From NCBI GenBank assembly GCA_035345875.1, contig DAORDH010000008.1, forward strand, positions 95,325 to 159,324: DNA of 64,000 nt, given 5' to 3'. The position numbers and the translations under genes are program-made. The DNA is from UBA2033 sp035345875. GTDB lineage: Bacteria > Spirochaetota > Leptospiria > Leptospirales > Leptospiraceae. This document shows, piece by piece, positions 35,634 through 45,409 of this stretch; position 1 is the stretch's first letter; each line of letters begins with the position of its first letter. The notes beneath the pieces are model-generated. The model saw only the letters and a list, made by a program, of their open reading frames with translations, had not been told where the DNA came from and ran no database searches.

Positions 35634-37661
35634 ATGACTTACATTTCTATTAGTTCCCAATTGATTGATGCCACAACAAAAATAGTGAATATACTCAGAC
35701 AGATTAAAGACATTAATAGCACTACCAAATTAATTGCTATCAATGCTGCGATTGAATCTTCTCGATCTGCTCAATTAGCTGATAATTTCTCTTCCTTGTC
35801 TGAACAAGTAAGAACTCTCTCAACTCGCTCCGAAGAATCTTTTAGTGAAATCCAAATCTTAATAGAAAATCTTAGAGTTTGTTGCGCAAAAGCCATTGCG
35901 GTTCGATTAGCAGATTTATCGATAGACATCATTGATAAAATAGATCGAAATCTTTTTGAAAGAAATTGTGACTGTCAAGCTTGGGCAACCTTCGAAGACA
36001 ATGTGAATGCTTGTCTCACTGGGAATGGGCAAGATGCAAGTAGCTTATTAAATAATCTAGTGAATGTGTATGAAGTGTATCATGATATATTTCTTTTAAA
36101 CAAAGATGGCTATGTTATCGCAACAGGAAAGAATCCGCAGCTTTTAGGACAAAATCAATCTGACCGAGTTTGGTTTAAAGAAGTGATTCGAAACAATTCT
36201 GTTCATGTTACTGATATGTATTTCTCTGATTCTGTTGGAAACCATACCGTTAGTTACTCTGCACCAGTCAGAGATCAAAATAAAAATATCATTGGAGTTT
36301 TATCGACTCGTTTTAATTGGGATTATGTTTATGACATCATTGAAAAAGTCAAATTAGAGAGTCATTGTAAAATCTTTTTAATCTCATCTGTAGGAACAAT
36401 AATCTCTTCAAAACAAAAATATGATATATTGCGAGATAATATGCTTTGGCTCGGTGGTGGAGAAAGTGCAATTCAAGGGAAACGTGGATACAGTATAGAG
36501 ACTGCGCGCAATGGACAATGGAAGGCTTATGGTTTTTCCAGAACTAAAGGGTATAACGCATATGCAGGTAAAGGTTGGTCTGTTATAGTGGATGAGCCAA
36601 TTCATCTAGAAAATCCTAGAGTGATCATAGAATCGTTTTCAGAAATAAGCGAGAATAAAATCGGAACTAGATCTAGAGCACACTCAGAAGATGTCAACAA
36701 TCAACTTTTGCAAATAACGCACCAACTAGGTGAATCAATTGAATCAATCAATAAAATCAATAATGTAACGACAACTCTTGCGCTCAACGCTGCCATTCGT
36801 GCAGATAGAGCAGGTGATCAAGGTAGAGCATTTTCTGTTCTGGCGGAAGAAGTGAGAGCTTTTTCTCAAAAATCAGATCAACTGACTGAGGAAATTAATA
36901 CAACACTTGATTCTTTAAATCAAGTTGTTCGAGAAACAGTTTCTACACGTCTAGCTGATGCTGCTTTTGATACGATTGATAAGGTGGATCGAAATCTTTT
37001 TGAAAGAAACTGCGATGTGCAAGCTTGGACAACCTTTGAAGAAGTGATTAACTGTGCGGAAACTGGAATCAACAGAGAAGAAACTTCTGCTTTATTAAAA
37101 GATCTACATACAATTTATGAAGTTTATTATGATATCTATTTATTAAATACAAAAGGTGTGATTTGTGCTGCTGCAATTAGACAAGATCTAATTGGGCAAG
37201 ATCAATCAGATAGAGATTGGTTTCAAAAAGCAATTCAAGGCTATGTAACAGTGACAGATATGTATAAATCGGATACGATAGGCACATATACTGTTTCTTA
37301 CTGTGCGCCGGTAAAAAATAAAAACGGTCAAATTGTAGGAGTTCTCACAACTAGATTCAATTGGAACTTCATAGTAGACATTATCAATGCAACGCAAGTT
37401 TACAGTGATTGCAAAGTCTATCTTCTAAACTCAATGGGACAAGTGATCGCATCCCAAGATAATAGAGAAATTTTAAAAAGAGATTTTAGTAAATATGAAG
37501 CTTATAAATTAGCAATGGAAGGAGGAAATGGATTTATTGTAGAAAGAGATGCTGATACCAATCAAATTTATCTAGTCGGTTATGCAAAAACAGAGGGATA
37601 CAATAAATACCAAGGAAAAGGCTGGTGCGTTTTAATTTTACAGCAGAAAAGATTTGAGTAG
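35634..37661 (+). CDS. Soluble, internally duplicated MCP-signalling/Cache chemoreceptor
   Basis: The 675-residue protein consists of two homologous halves offset by about 348 residues. Each half has an MCP-type signalling hairpin (copy 1 TTKLIAINAAIESSRSA; copy 2 TTTLALNAAIRADRAGDQG, closer to the canonical tip) followed by the motif DRNLFERNCD and a Cache-like sensor (DRVWFKEVI/DRDWFQKAI, VTDMY, YSAPV/YCAPV, GVLSTRFNW/GVLTTRFNW). No membrane helix or signal peptide is visible, so it should be cytoplasmic. The order, signalling before sensor, is reversed relative to normal receptors. First gene of the operon; the double CheW gene follows after 8 bases. Confidence 0.8.
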   Translation: MTYISISSQLIDATTKIVNILRQIKDINSTTKLIAINAAIESSRSAQLADNFSSLSEQVRTLSTRSEESFSEIQILIENLRVCCAKAIAVRLADLSIDIIDKIDRNLFERNCDCQAWATFEDNVNACLTGNGQDASSLLNNLVNVYEVYHDIFLLNKDGYVIATGKNPQLLGQNQSDRVWFKEVIRNNSVHVTDMYFSDSVGNHTVSYSAPVRDQNKNIIGVLSTRFNWDYVYDIIEKVKLESHCKIFLISSVGTIISSKQKYDILRDNMLWLGGGESAIQGKRGYSIETARNGQWKAYGFSRTKGYNAYAGKGWSVIVDEPIHLENPRVIIESFSEISENKIGTRSRAHSEDVNNQLLQITHQLGESIESINKINNVTTTLALNAAIRADRAGDQGRAFSVLAEEVRAFSQKSDQLTEEINTTLDSLNQVVRETVSTRLADAAFDTIDKVDRNLFERNCDVQAWTTFEEVINCAETGINREETSALLKDLHTIYEVYYDIYLLNTKGVICAAAIRQDLIGQDQSDRDWFQKAIQGYVTVTDMYKSDTIGTYTVSYCAPVKNKNGQIVGVLTTRFNWNFIVDIINATQVYSDCKVYLLNSMGQVIASQDNREILKRDFSKYEAYKLAMEGGNGFIVERDADTNQIYLVGYAKTEGYNKYQGKGWCVLILQQKRFE

Positions 37662-37669
37662 GAGTTGCC

Positions 37670-38659
37670 ATGTCTACTGAACTAACGACCACAAATTTAG
37701 AACTAGAATCTCTTTCTGAAAATAAAAATTTTATATTTTTATTTGGAGCTGCTTACTTTTCCATTCAGTTGACAAGTGTAGTAGAAGTTTACGATTCACC
37801 GGAAATAAAAAATCTCCCTTGGCAAGAGCTAGGATTAAAAGGAATGATTGAGTATAGAGGAATACCGGTCCCAGTATTAGATCCATTAGCAATTGCGAAT
37901 ATAACATCTGATCGAGGAAATAAACCAATTAAAACGGTAGTAATTTTTGAAAAAGAAAATTGTAAAATTGCTTTGGCTGTTGATAAATTTCACAATATAA
38001 TTCCAGAACCAGAGAACGAGTCAGAAGATTTTCAAGAAGATTCCTTTGAATCTTTTATTATTGGTTTCTCCATGTTATCTGAAAAACCGTTAGTCTACTT
38101 AAATGAAGAGAAAATTGTAAAACATTACAAGAAAATATTCACAAGACAAGTTTCACTCAAATCGAATCAAAAACAGGAAATCTTTTCAACAGAGAAAAAA
38201 CAAATTTTAGAAAAGTTTATCTTTTTCACAATTGGAGAAGTAAACTTTGGAGTTCCAATCAGAGAAGTATTAGAAGTTTTAGAAAACTTAGACGTAACTC
38301 CACTCTTTAAAGTAGTTCCTACACTTCGAGGATTGATCAATCTAAGAGGAAAGGTTGTTCCTTGTATGGATATTTCCGGTTACTTGGGATTACCCGCTCG
38401 TTCTTTAAATGAGAATACAAAATTCGTCTTATTGCAAAGTGGTGGATCCGAGATAGCACTTTGTGTAGATTCGGTTTCTAAAATGAAAGAAATCGATAAT
38501 GCTCTCATTCAAAACAATGAAGGTATTTTAAACGGACCGATCAGTGAGTATGCGACAGGCGTTTTACAATTACAAAAGCAAACTCTACTTATGATTTCTG
38601 CAAAGAATTTAATAGAGTCCAATGATTTAAAAGAATATTTTTTACCGGAGGCAGAATAG
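37670..38659 (+). CDS. Double CheW-domain adaptor protein
   Basis: The 329-residue protein has two CheW domains. The first (about residues 20-150) includes GLKGMIEYRGIPVPVLDPL; the second (about 185-325) includes VVPTLRGLINLRGKVVPCMDIS. CheW couples receptors to CheA, and two linked copies could bridge two receptor tips or mirror the duplicated receptor encoded upstream. Its stop codon is immediately followed by the ATG of cheA. Confidence 0.92.
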   Translation: MSTELTTTNLELESLSENKNFIFLFGAAYFSIQLTSVVEVYDSPEIKNLPWQELGLKGMIEYRGIPVPVLDPLAIANITSDRGNKPIKTVVIFEKENCKIALAVDKFHNIIPEPENESEDFQEDSFESFIIGFSMLSEKPLVYLNEEKIVKHYKKIFTRQVSLKSNQKQEIFSTEKKQILEKFIFFTIGEVNFGVPIREVLEVLENLDVTPLFKVVPTLRGLINLRGKVVPCMDISGYLGLPARSLNENTKFVLLQSGGSEIALCVDSVSKMKEIDNALIQNNEGILNGPISEYATGVLQLQKQTLLMISAKNLIESNDLKEYFLPEAE

Positions 38660-41600
38660 ATGTATTCCGAAGAAATTCTATCCCTCTGGAAAGAAGACAA
38701 GCCAGCAGAAAATCCATTAATAGAAGCACAAAGCAGAAAGCTTTTTAAACAATTTATTGGAAAATCTCTCAATGATGTGCAAACTATCTTAAACAAAGTA
38801 GCTGGTTTGGAAATTAGTAAAAATAAACAAAGTGATTTAGATTCTGTTTATAGGATCAATCATACAATGCTTGGATTTTCCAAGATACTTAGAATTCAAA
38901 AACTAACGCATCTTACTTCGATTCTAGATTTTATTTTTGATTTTGCAAGAAAGGAGAATTCAGTTTCCAAGTATTCGATTGATTATTTAATAAAATTAAT
39001 TTTGAATGTAGAGATTAAAATTTTAAATCAATTGTCTGATTCTGGATTTATTAAAGAAGATATTTCCTTGCTTGTAGAAGAAGCAAAAGTGTATTTATCC
39101 AAACCATTAGAAGTATGGAATGAAAAACAAAAACAATCCCAGATCGTTTTTGCTAAAAAATCTTATACAATTCCAGCTCCCTATTCTTCAGAAGTAAAAA
39201 CAAGTGAAGAGGATAATCAAAATAAGCCACCAGCTGAATCGATTTTAGAAAGTAAACAGAATTTAGAAGTTAGTATTGGAAAAGAATCGCAAGAAGAGCC
39301 TATTAATGATGAGCCAGAAGATTTAAATATTCCGATCGAGAAAGTTAGTTTAATCAGCGATTTTTATGAGGAGTGTTACGAAAATTTATCCAAAATCGCA
39401 AATCGCTTAGTCGATTTAGAGTCTACTCCTGATTCCATTGAAATTATAAATGAACTCTTCCGTTATGTGCATACCGTCAAAGGAGGAGCTAGGCTTTTAA
39501 AAATTGTAAAGATTGAAAAATTAGGTCATTCCGTCGAAAACCTTTTAGATTTACTCAGAAATCAAAAGATGGAAGTAACTCCTGTTTTTATTGATTACTT
39601 ATTGGAAGCTAGATCTGCCATGAGTGAGATGATTGAAGAAGTTGCCTCCAAAGGACCGATTCGAACCCGAATTGCACCACTCGTTCGAAAGCTAAATGAC
39701 GCTTGTGGAATTTCTTCTTCTAAACCAAAAGCAGCAGAAGCAAAGGCAAATCAAGATTTACCTCCAAAACCCCAAGTATCATTAGATAAAGGAACGAAAG
39801 AGGAATCCGTAAGTGTTAAACAGGAAAAAACGATAGTAGCACAATCTGAGAAAATTCCTAGTCCAGTGGTCAGTAAGGAAAAAGAGCCTGTTGTTCGAAT
39901 AAAAGAAAGGCAAGTGGAATCGATTCGAGTGAGCATTGATAAGCTAGATGACGTAATTAATACAGCATCAGAATTATCGATCTCAAGAATTCAATTCCAA
40001 GAACAAATTGCAAATATCAATCGAATGACAAGAGATATAAAAAGAAGTCTTGCAAATGCAGAAGCCTTTGATTCTAAAAGATTACTCGATAGAATTTCCA
40101 AATCGAATCAATGTCTTATTGCAGATATTAAGGCAGAGATCCTGAAAGGCGATGGGGATATAAATGAAAGCATCCTTACTGATTTAGTTTATCGATTTCA
40201 CAATGAAATGAAATCTGAGATCGCTCGAAATGAATTAAGTCAACAAGAAGAACTAACGTTAATACTAATTTCTTTTCAAGAATTAAAGAATGGAATGCTA
40301 AAGAATGTTGAGAATTTAGAAAATCTTACTTCTAAATTACAAAATGAAGTAATGAATTTTAGAATGGTTCCTATTTCAACGTTATTTGAAAGATTTCCTT
40401 CTCTTATTCGGGATATGGCAAGGCAAGCCGGAAAGAAAGTGAAAATGGCTCTTTATGGTCAAGAAACAGAGCTAGATAGAGTTATGATAAATACTCTTCT
40501 AGATCCTCTTTTACATATCCTTCGAAACTCAATCGATCATGGAATTGAAAGCACGGAAGATAGAATCAAAGTAGGAAAGAATGAAACGGGTAGTATTAAT
40601 CTAAGTGCTTATTACCAAGGCTCATATGCTGTGATTGAAATCAAAGATGATGGAAAAGGAATTGATACTGATGCTGTTTTAAAAAGAGCAATCGAAAGAG
40701 GGCTTGCGACAGAAGATCGGATAACAACACTTAGCCAGAAAGAAATTTTAGAATTTATTTTTGCTCCCGGGTTCTCTACTGCCGAGAAAGTGACAGAGCT
40801 TAGTGGAAGAGGCGTTGGGATGGATGTAGTCATGTCTACTATAAAAGGTCTACAAGGTAGTATTGACATTCAAACCAAGAAAGGACAAGGCACAACTCTA
40901 CTATTAAAAATTCCACTGACACTTGCGGTTGTAAGAGTTTTACTTTTTGAAACAGGCTCACAGCTTTTAGCATTTCCAATGACCAATGTAGATGAGATAT
41001 TAACTATCTCTAGAGATGAAATCGAAACGGTAGGCGCTAAGATGCTTTACCATCTGAGATCCGAAGTGATTTCACTTGTTCCTCTTTCTGATATTTTAAA
41101 TACACAACAGCCAGTCTTTTTCAAAGAAGAGATTCCTGTGATTATATTATCTGATGGAGTTAAAAAAGTAGGTCTCGTTGTAGATGCACTCTTAGGAAGA
41201 CAGGAAATTGTGATAAAGAATTTAGGTAATCTTCTAAAAAAGGTTCCTTTTATTATGGGTTGCACAATACTAAGCGATAGACGGCTTGTTATAATTTTAA
41301 ATCCACGCGAGATAATTGATATTGCATCGGATGAAAAGAATGATTTAGATAAAAAGACTCCTTCTCTTAAAATTCTTAAAAAAGAAGAGCCTCAATCCAT
41401 TCTAGTTGTAGATGATTCTCCAATACAAAGAAAAACAATTAAAGCAATCTTAACTAGAGCTGGATATGCAGTGGATGAAGCAGAAAATGGATTTGATGCA
41501 ATGAAAATGGTTCGGGTAAAGCGTTATGCTCTATTTTGTGTAGATTTAGTCATGCCTTTGATGGATGGATTTGATTTAGTGAGTCGATTGAAAAATCTAC

Positions 41601-41758
41601 CACTTTATAAAAGCATTCCTGTAATCGTGATTACATCTAAAAACTCAGTAGAAGACAAGGAACGTGGAATGAAAATCGGGGCGAGTGAATTTTTAGAGAA
41701 ACCAGTTGATCCGGATATTCTAACAGACTTAGTAAAAAGATATATAGGTTCAGAATAA
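38660..41758 (+). CDS. cheA: Hybrid CheA histidine kinase with two Hpt domains and a C-terminal REC
   Basis: Domain order in 1032 residues: an Hpt-like domain with INHTMLGFSKIL (His about 68); a second Hpt with YVHTVKGGARLLK (His about 271); a Pro/Lys/Glu linker (about 355-420); the dimerisation helices; a HATPase (LLHILRNSIDHGIES, DDGKGID, GRGVGMDVV); a CheW regulatory domain (about 755-890); and a REC (about 910-1030) with the acceptor in CVDLVMPLMDG. It should phosphorylate its own REC and the following cyclase-regulator. Its stop overlaps the next start (TAATG). No receptor methylation enzymes are encoded nearby. Confidence 0.93.
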   Translation: MYSEEILSLWKEDKPAENPLIEAQSRKLFKQFIGKSLNDVQTILNKVAGLEISKNKQSDLDSVYRINHTMLGFSKILRIQKLTHLTSILDFIFDFARKENSVSKYSIDYLIKLILNVEIKILNQLSDSGFIKEDISLLVEEAKVYLSKPLEVWNEKQKQSQIVFAKKSYTIPAPYSSEVKTSEEDNQNKPPAESILESKQNLEVSIGKESQEEPINDEPEDLNIPIEKVSLISDFYEECYENLSKIANRLVDLESTPDSIEIINELFRYVHTVKGGARLLKIVKIEKLGHSVENLLDLLRNQKMEVTPVFIDYLLEARSAMSEMIEEVASKGPIRTRIAPLVRKLNDACGISSSKPKAAEAKANQDLPPKPQVSLDKGTKEESVSVKQEKTIVAQSEKIPSPVVSKEKEPVVRIKERQVESIRVSIDKLDDVINTASELSISRIQFQEQIANINRMTRDIKRSLANAEAFDSKRLLDRISKSNQCLIADIKAEILKGDGDINESILTDLVYRFHNEMKSEIARNELSQQEELTLILISFQELKNGMLKNVENLENLTSKLQNEVMNFRMVPISTLFERFPSLIRDMARQAGKKVKMALYGQETELDRVMINTLLDPLLHILRNSIDHGIESTEDRIKVGKNETGSINLSAYYQGSYAVIEIKDDGKGIDTDAVLKRAIERGLATEDRITTLSQKEILEFIFAPGFSTAEKVTELSGRGVGMDVVMSTIKGLQGSIDIQTKKGQGTTLLLKIPLTLAVVRVLLFETGSQLLAFPMTNVDEILTISRDEIETVGAKMLYHLRSEVISLVPLSDILNTQQPVFFKEEIPVIILSDGVKKVGLVVDALLGRQEIVIKNLGNLLKKVPFIMGCTILSDRRLVIILNPREIIDIASDEKNDLDKKTPSLKILKKEEPQSILVVDDSPIQRKTIKAILTRAGYAVDEAENGFDAMKMVRVKRYALFCVDLVMPLMDGFDLVSRLKNLPLYKSIPVIVITSKNSVEDKERGMKIGASEFLEKPVDPDILTDLVKRYIGSE

Positions 41759-43779
41759 TGGAAGAGATTAATTATAAAAATACAAACTATCCAATTTATC
41801 TTTGTGTGGATAATATACTATTAACCGAGTATTTAGAAAATGAGTTATCTTATAATAAATTTAAATTTGAAAAAATAAATTTTCCTGATCTTTCATTGAA
41901 AATTTCTGAATTGAGAAAATCACTCATTATCTTACAGACGGATGAAGATGAATACCACTTAATTGAGCTTGCTCGTAGAATTAAAATGTTTTATGGGTAT
42001 GAAACTAGGATCATTTTTCTATCTGCAGATTATAAGACAGAAGAAGATGCGAGTAATGTTACAGATAAATTTTTTCAAATTCCTGTAATGTTTAAAGAAA
42101 TCGAAAATGCGATTCAAAAGTTTTTAACAGATACACATAAGATTTTAGTAATAGATGACTCTAAGTTAGTTCATAACCACTTAGTTCCACCCCTTGTGAA
42201 TGAAGGCTATAAAGTCTATGAAGCGTTTAACGGTAGAGAAGGACTAGATCTTACAATCGAATACAAACCTGATTTGATTATTTGTGATATTGAAATGCCA
42301 AACATGAATGGATTTGAGGTATGCACAGAAATTAGAAAGCATCCTGATGTGAGAGATACTTATATAATCATGTCAAGCACACTTGGTTCTGCTTCTGATA
42401 TCCAAAAAGGGTTCAATGCAGGTGTAGATGAATATATCACAAAGCCAGTTGTGATTGGAGAATTGCTTGAAAGAATTAATCGACATTTTAAGCAATCGTT
42501 AAGCGGTAGAGAAAATATCATTATTCTAGAAAAAGATGAGCATATTATTGCAAATATTACTAAATCACTCCGCAAACAAGGTTTCTCAGTTCGATCTACT
42601 TCTACGATTGAAGAAACGATTCATTTAATTCAGAAATATCCTTTTGATCTAGTGATTAGTGAAATGGAACTGGGAACAGAAACGGCAATGGATCTTTGTC
42701 TCTCATTAAAAAATGCAAATACTGGGTTTCAACCATCCATACTAGTTTTAACATCTAGAGATAGCAATGCTGATTATAAAATGATTATGAATATGGGAGT
42801 TTCTGGAATCATCAGTAAACCTTTTTCGATGGATACACTTCTTGCATCGGTTGAGCGGTTACTCGCTGATAGACGAACTGCCGCAGAAAGAAAACAACTT
42901 CTAAAATATTTATCTAAGTCTTCTGCAAAAATTGCTTCAGAAAAAGCAATTCTAACGAACGGAAAAGGAGGAGCTAGATCGGAAAAGAAGTATGCTTCTC
43001 TATTATTTACAGACATTGTAAATTTTACAGCACGTTGTGAGAAATATCCACCTGATTCTGTAGTTGAACAAATTAATACAATTTTTGAATTGATTACAAA
43101 GACAATTCATAAGCATGAAGGGGATGTGGATAAATTTATGGGTGATGCTTGTATGGCATACTGGATCGGAGGAGAACACAAAGTATCCGCTTTAAAATTA
43201 ATCGATGCTGTGCAAGAGATTCGAGATAAGATTCAGGAAGCAAACTTAAAATCAGAGATTTTAACAAAGGATCCAATCCGAATTCGCTATGGAATGAATA
43301 CAGGGGAAGTGATTTTATGTGATATAGGTAGTTCAGAAGCAAGAATTGATTTAACTGTAATTGGGGATCATGTAAATCTAGCGGCTCGCTTGGAGTCTGC
43401 TTCTAAGCAGTATGGAGTTGAATCGCTGTTAAGTGAATATACATACGCACTTGTTTCTGATGAAGTAGAAGTAAGAGAAATCGATAAGATTAAGGTCTAT
43501 GGAAAGAATATCCCTGTGGTTGTATATGAATTGCTTTGCAAAAAAGAACGTCTTACGATAGAGCAAAGAGAATTGCTTGAAATTTATAATAATGCAAAAA
43601 GCCTTTATTTCATTGGAAAATTCGCAGAAGCAAAAAAATATTTTATACAAGCAAACAAATTAGAAGAAATATTTCCAGGAAGACAAACAAATCCATCTAA
43701 GGTTTATGCAGGTCGATGTGATTTCCTATTGAAGAATCCTCCGAAAGAATGGGATGGAGTCTGGGCACTTAGAAAATAA
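41758..43779 (+). CDS. Multi-REC response regulator fused to class III nucleotide cyclase
   Basis: The 673-residue protein starts with a degenerate REC-like domain (1-125). A full REC follows (about 128-250; VIDDSK, acceptor Asp177 in ICDIEMPNMNG, KPV), then a third REC-like domain with Glu in place of the acceptor (VISEMELG). A class III cyclase (about 415-600) follows, with LFTDIVNFT, DKFMGDACMA and DLTVIGDHVNLAARLE, and a helical tail ending EWDGVWALRK. Translation is coupled to cheA. The inferred job is to convert CheA phosphorylation into cyclic nucleotide; the Lys/Thr specificity pair resembles cyanobacterial adenylate cyclases. Confidence 0.92.
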   Translation: MEEINYKNTNYPIYLCVDNILLTEYLENELSYNKFKFEKINFPDLSLKISELRKSLIILQTDEDEYHLIELARRIKMFYGYETRIIFLSADYKTEEDASNVTDKFFQIPVMFKEIENAIQKFLTDTHKILVIDDSKLVHNHLVPPLVNEGYKVYEAFNGREGLDLTIEYKPDLIICDIEMPNMNGFEVCTEIRKHPDVRDTYIIMSSTLGSASDIQKGFNAGVDEYITKPVVIGELLERINRHFKQSLSGRENIIILEKDEHIIANITKSLRKQGFSVRSTSTIEETIHLIQKYPFDLVISEMELGTETAMDLCLSLKNANTGFQPSILVLTSRDSNADYKMIMNMGVSGIISKPFSMDTLLASVERLLADRRTAAERKQLLKYLSKSSAKIASEKAILTNGKGGARSEKKYASLLFTDIVNFTARCEKYPPDSVVEQINTIFELITKTIHKHEGDVDKFMGDACMAYWIGGEHKVSALKLIDAVQEIRDKIQEANLKSEILTKDPIRIRYGMNTGEVILCDIGSSEARIDLTVIGDHVNLAARLESASKQYGVESLLSEYTYALVSDEVEVREIDKIKVYGKNIPVVVYELLCKKERLTIEQRELLEIYNNAKSLYFIGKFAEAKKYFIQANKLEEIFPGRQTNPSKVYAGRCDFLLKNPPKEWDGVWALRK

Positions 43780-43827
43780 AACGCTTCTACTTGACACAAT
43801 CTAGCATATAGAAAGTATCAAGGTTGT

Positions 43828-44868
43828 ATGAAATTTTCAATTCGAAAACCTGTTTTACTTTTTACTTTATTTTTTCAAAATTGCATTCCCTATCTCTATC
43901 ATGTAAGCACAGAACAAGTAAAGATTATTTTAAATCGAAAACCAATTCCAGAAGTGATTGAGTCTGAATCAGAAGAGGGGATAACGAGGAGTAAACTCAA
44001 ATTAATACAAAAAGTAAGAGAGTTTGCTGTAAAAGAAATTCATTTAAATCCCAAAGGTGGATTTGAGTATTTTACAAAGTTGAACCGTGAAGAAGTAGGT
44101 TGGAATGTAAGCGCCTCTTATCCTTTGAAATTTGAATCTTATACTTGGTGGTTTCCATTTGCAGGAACAGTTCCTTACAAGGGATATTTTGATTTAAAAA
44201 AAGCAAAAGAAGAAGAGCAAACCTTAATAGAGAAAGGGTTTGATACAAGAGTGCGTATAACGGCTGCTTATTCTACTCTCGGTTGGTTCTCAGATCCAGT
44301 GATGTCTCCTCAGCTTAGAATGTCAGAAGACGAATTGGTTTCCCTTGTAATTCATGAAATGTCACATGCAACTGTTTATTTCGCGGGAGATTCTAATTTC
44401 AATGAATCTTATGCAAGTTTTGTTGAAGAAAAAGGAACAGAACTTTTTTACAAAACATTTCATTCCGAAAAGGCAAATGATGTTTTAGAAAAAAGGAAAA
44501 AGGCAAAAGTTCAGTCTGACTTTATAATCTCACAAGTAAAACAAACAGCTTTTCAATTGAAAGAAATGTATGAGAAAGAAGATCTAAGTGATGAACAAAA
44601 ATTAGAAAAGAAAAAGCAAATCATAGAAGATTATAGAGAGCGGATACTGGCAAATAGCCACTTACTTACAAACTTTAATCCAGAAAAATTCAAAAAAACT
44701 CCCTTGAATAATGAAAACTTCATTGGAATTCTAAGATATCATTCTGGATCAAAATTATTTCAGGATAAATTTATCGAGGTGGGACAAGATTTTAAAAAGT
44801 TTCACCAAGCAATGGAGGAATTAAAAGCACTATCAGTGGAAGAAAGAGCTGGACTTTTAAAAGAGTGA
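43828..44868 (+). CDS. Predicted aminopeptidase (Aminopep, PF10023-like) lipoprotein
   Basis: The 346-residue protein has a short signal with a possible lipobox (LFFQNC), then YHVSTEQVKIILNRKPIPEVIE near the N-terminus and the zinc-protease motif VIHEMSHATVYF. NESYASFVEEKG follows and supplies the third ligand. This matches the putative aminopeptidase family of proteobacteria and spirochaetes. An SD (aagg) precedes the ATG, and TTGACA lies at 43791-43796. It lies 48 bases after the chemosensory operon and may be read through from it. Confidence 0.8.
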   Translation: MKFSIRKPVLLFTLFFQNCIPYLYHVSTEQVKIILNRKPIPEVIESESEEGITRSKLKLIQKVREFAVKEIHLNPKGGFEYFTKLNREEVGWNVSASYPLKFESYTWWFPFAGTVPYKGYFDLKKAKEEEQTLIEKGFDTRVRITAAYSTLGWFSDPVMSPQLRMSEDELVSLVIHEMSHATVYFAGDSNFNESYASFVEEKGTELFYKTFHSEKANDVLEKRKKAKVQSDFIISQVKQTAFQLKEMYEKEDLSDEQKLEKKKQIIEDYRERILANSHLLTNFNPEKFKKTPLNNENFIGILRYHSGSKLFQDKFIEVGQDFKKFHQAMEELKALSVEERAGLLKE

Positions 44869-44899
44869 CAAATGAGAGTTAGCCACTAATATTACAAAG

Positions 44900-45409
44900 A
44901 TGAGTCGATTTTTAAAACCTAGGGATTTAACCACCAAAGAATTTCATTATTTAGATAGTATTTTTAAGAAGAATAGAAAAACCTTAAAAATAACCTTCTA
45001 TTTATTAATCCTAATCAATTGGATTTTAAATACACTTGGTATTTTTTTATTTGTAATCGTTTTTAGAGAACGGTCTTTTCTTTTACTCATTCCTACTATT
45101 TTACTTTTACTCTTTGTAAACTTAGGATTTAATCCTTTATTTAAAATGTGTAAAGTAGGAATGAAAGATAAGTTTCAACCTGATAAGGTCTACTTTATGG
45201 AAGGGATCTTTCGATTGAAATGGATTGGTTCTTGGAGACCGCGTTTAAAATATTTTATAGAAAATTATGAGGTGATAGTTCCTAGCAAATGGTTGTCAGA
45301 AATAAAACAGGGAGAACAAATCACCGCAGAGTATTCTACTTTGCATCCAGAAGCAAAATCGAAAAAATTATATATTTTATCCTTGAATGATCGGTTTCGA
45401 ATCGATTAA
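44900..45409 (+). CDS. Hypothetical membrane protein with two helices
   Basis: The 169-residue protein has a basic cytoplasmic N-terminus, a helical pair at about residues 30-80 (TFYLLILINWILNTLGIFLF and SFLLLIPTILLLLFVNLGF), and a soluble C-terminal half containing EGIFRLKWIGSWRPRLKYFIENYEV. I recognise no family. It follows the aminopeptidase gene by 31 bases and overlaps the convergent secreted-protein gene by 4 bases. Confidence 0.65.
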   Translation: MSRFLKPRDLTTKEFHYLDSIFKKNRKTLKITFYLLILINWILNTLGIFLFVIVFRERSFLLLIPTILLLLFVNLGFNPLFKMCKVGMKDKFQPDKVYFMEGIFRLKWIGSWRPRLKYFIENYEVIVPSKWLSEIKQGEQITAEYSTLHPEAKSKKLYILSLNDRFRID

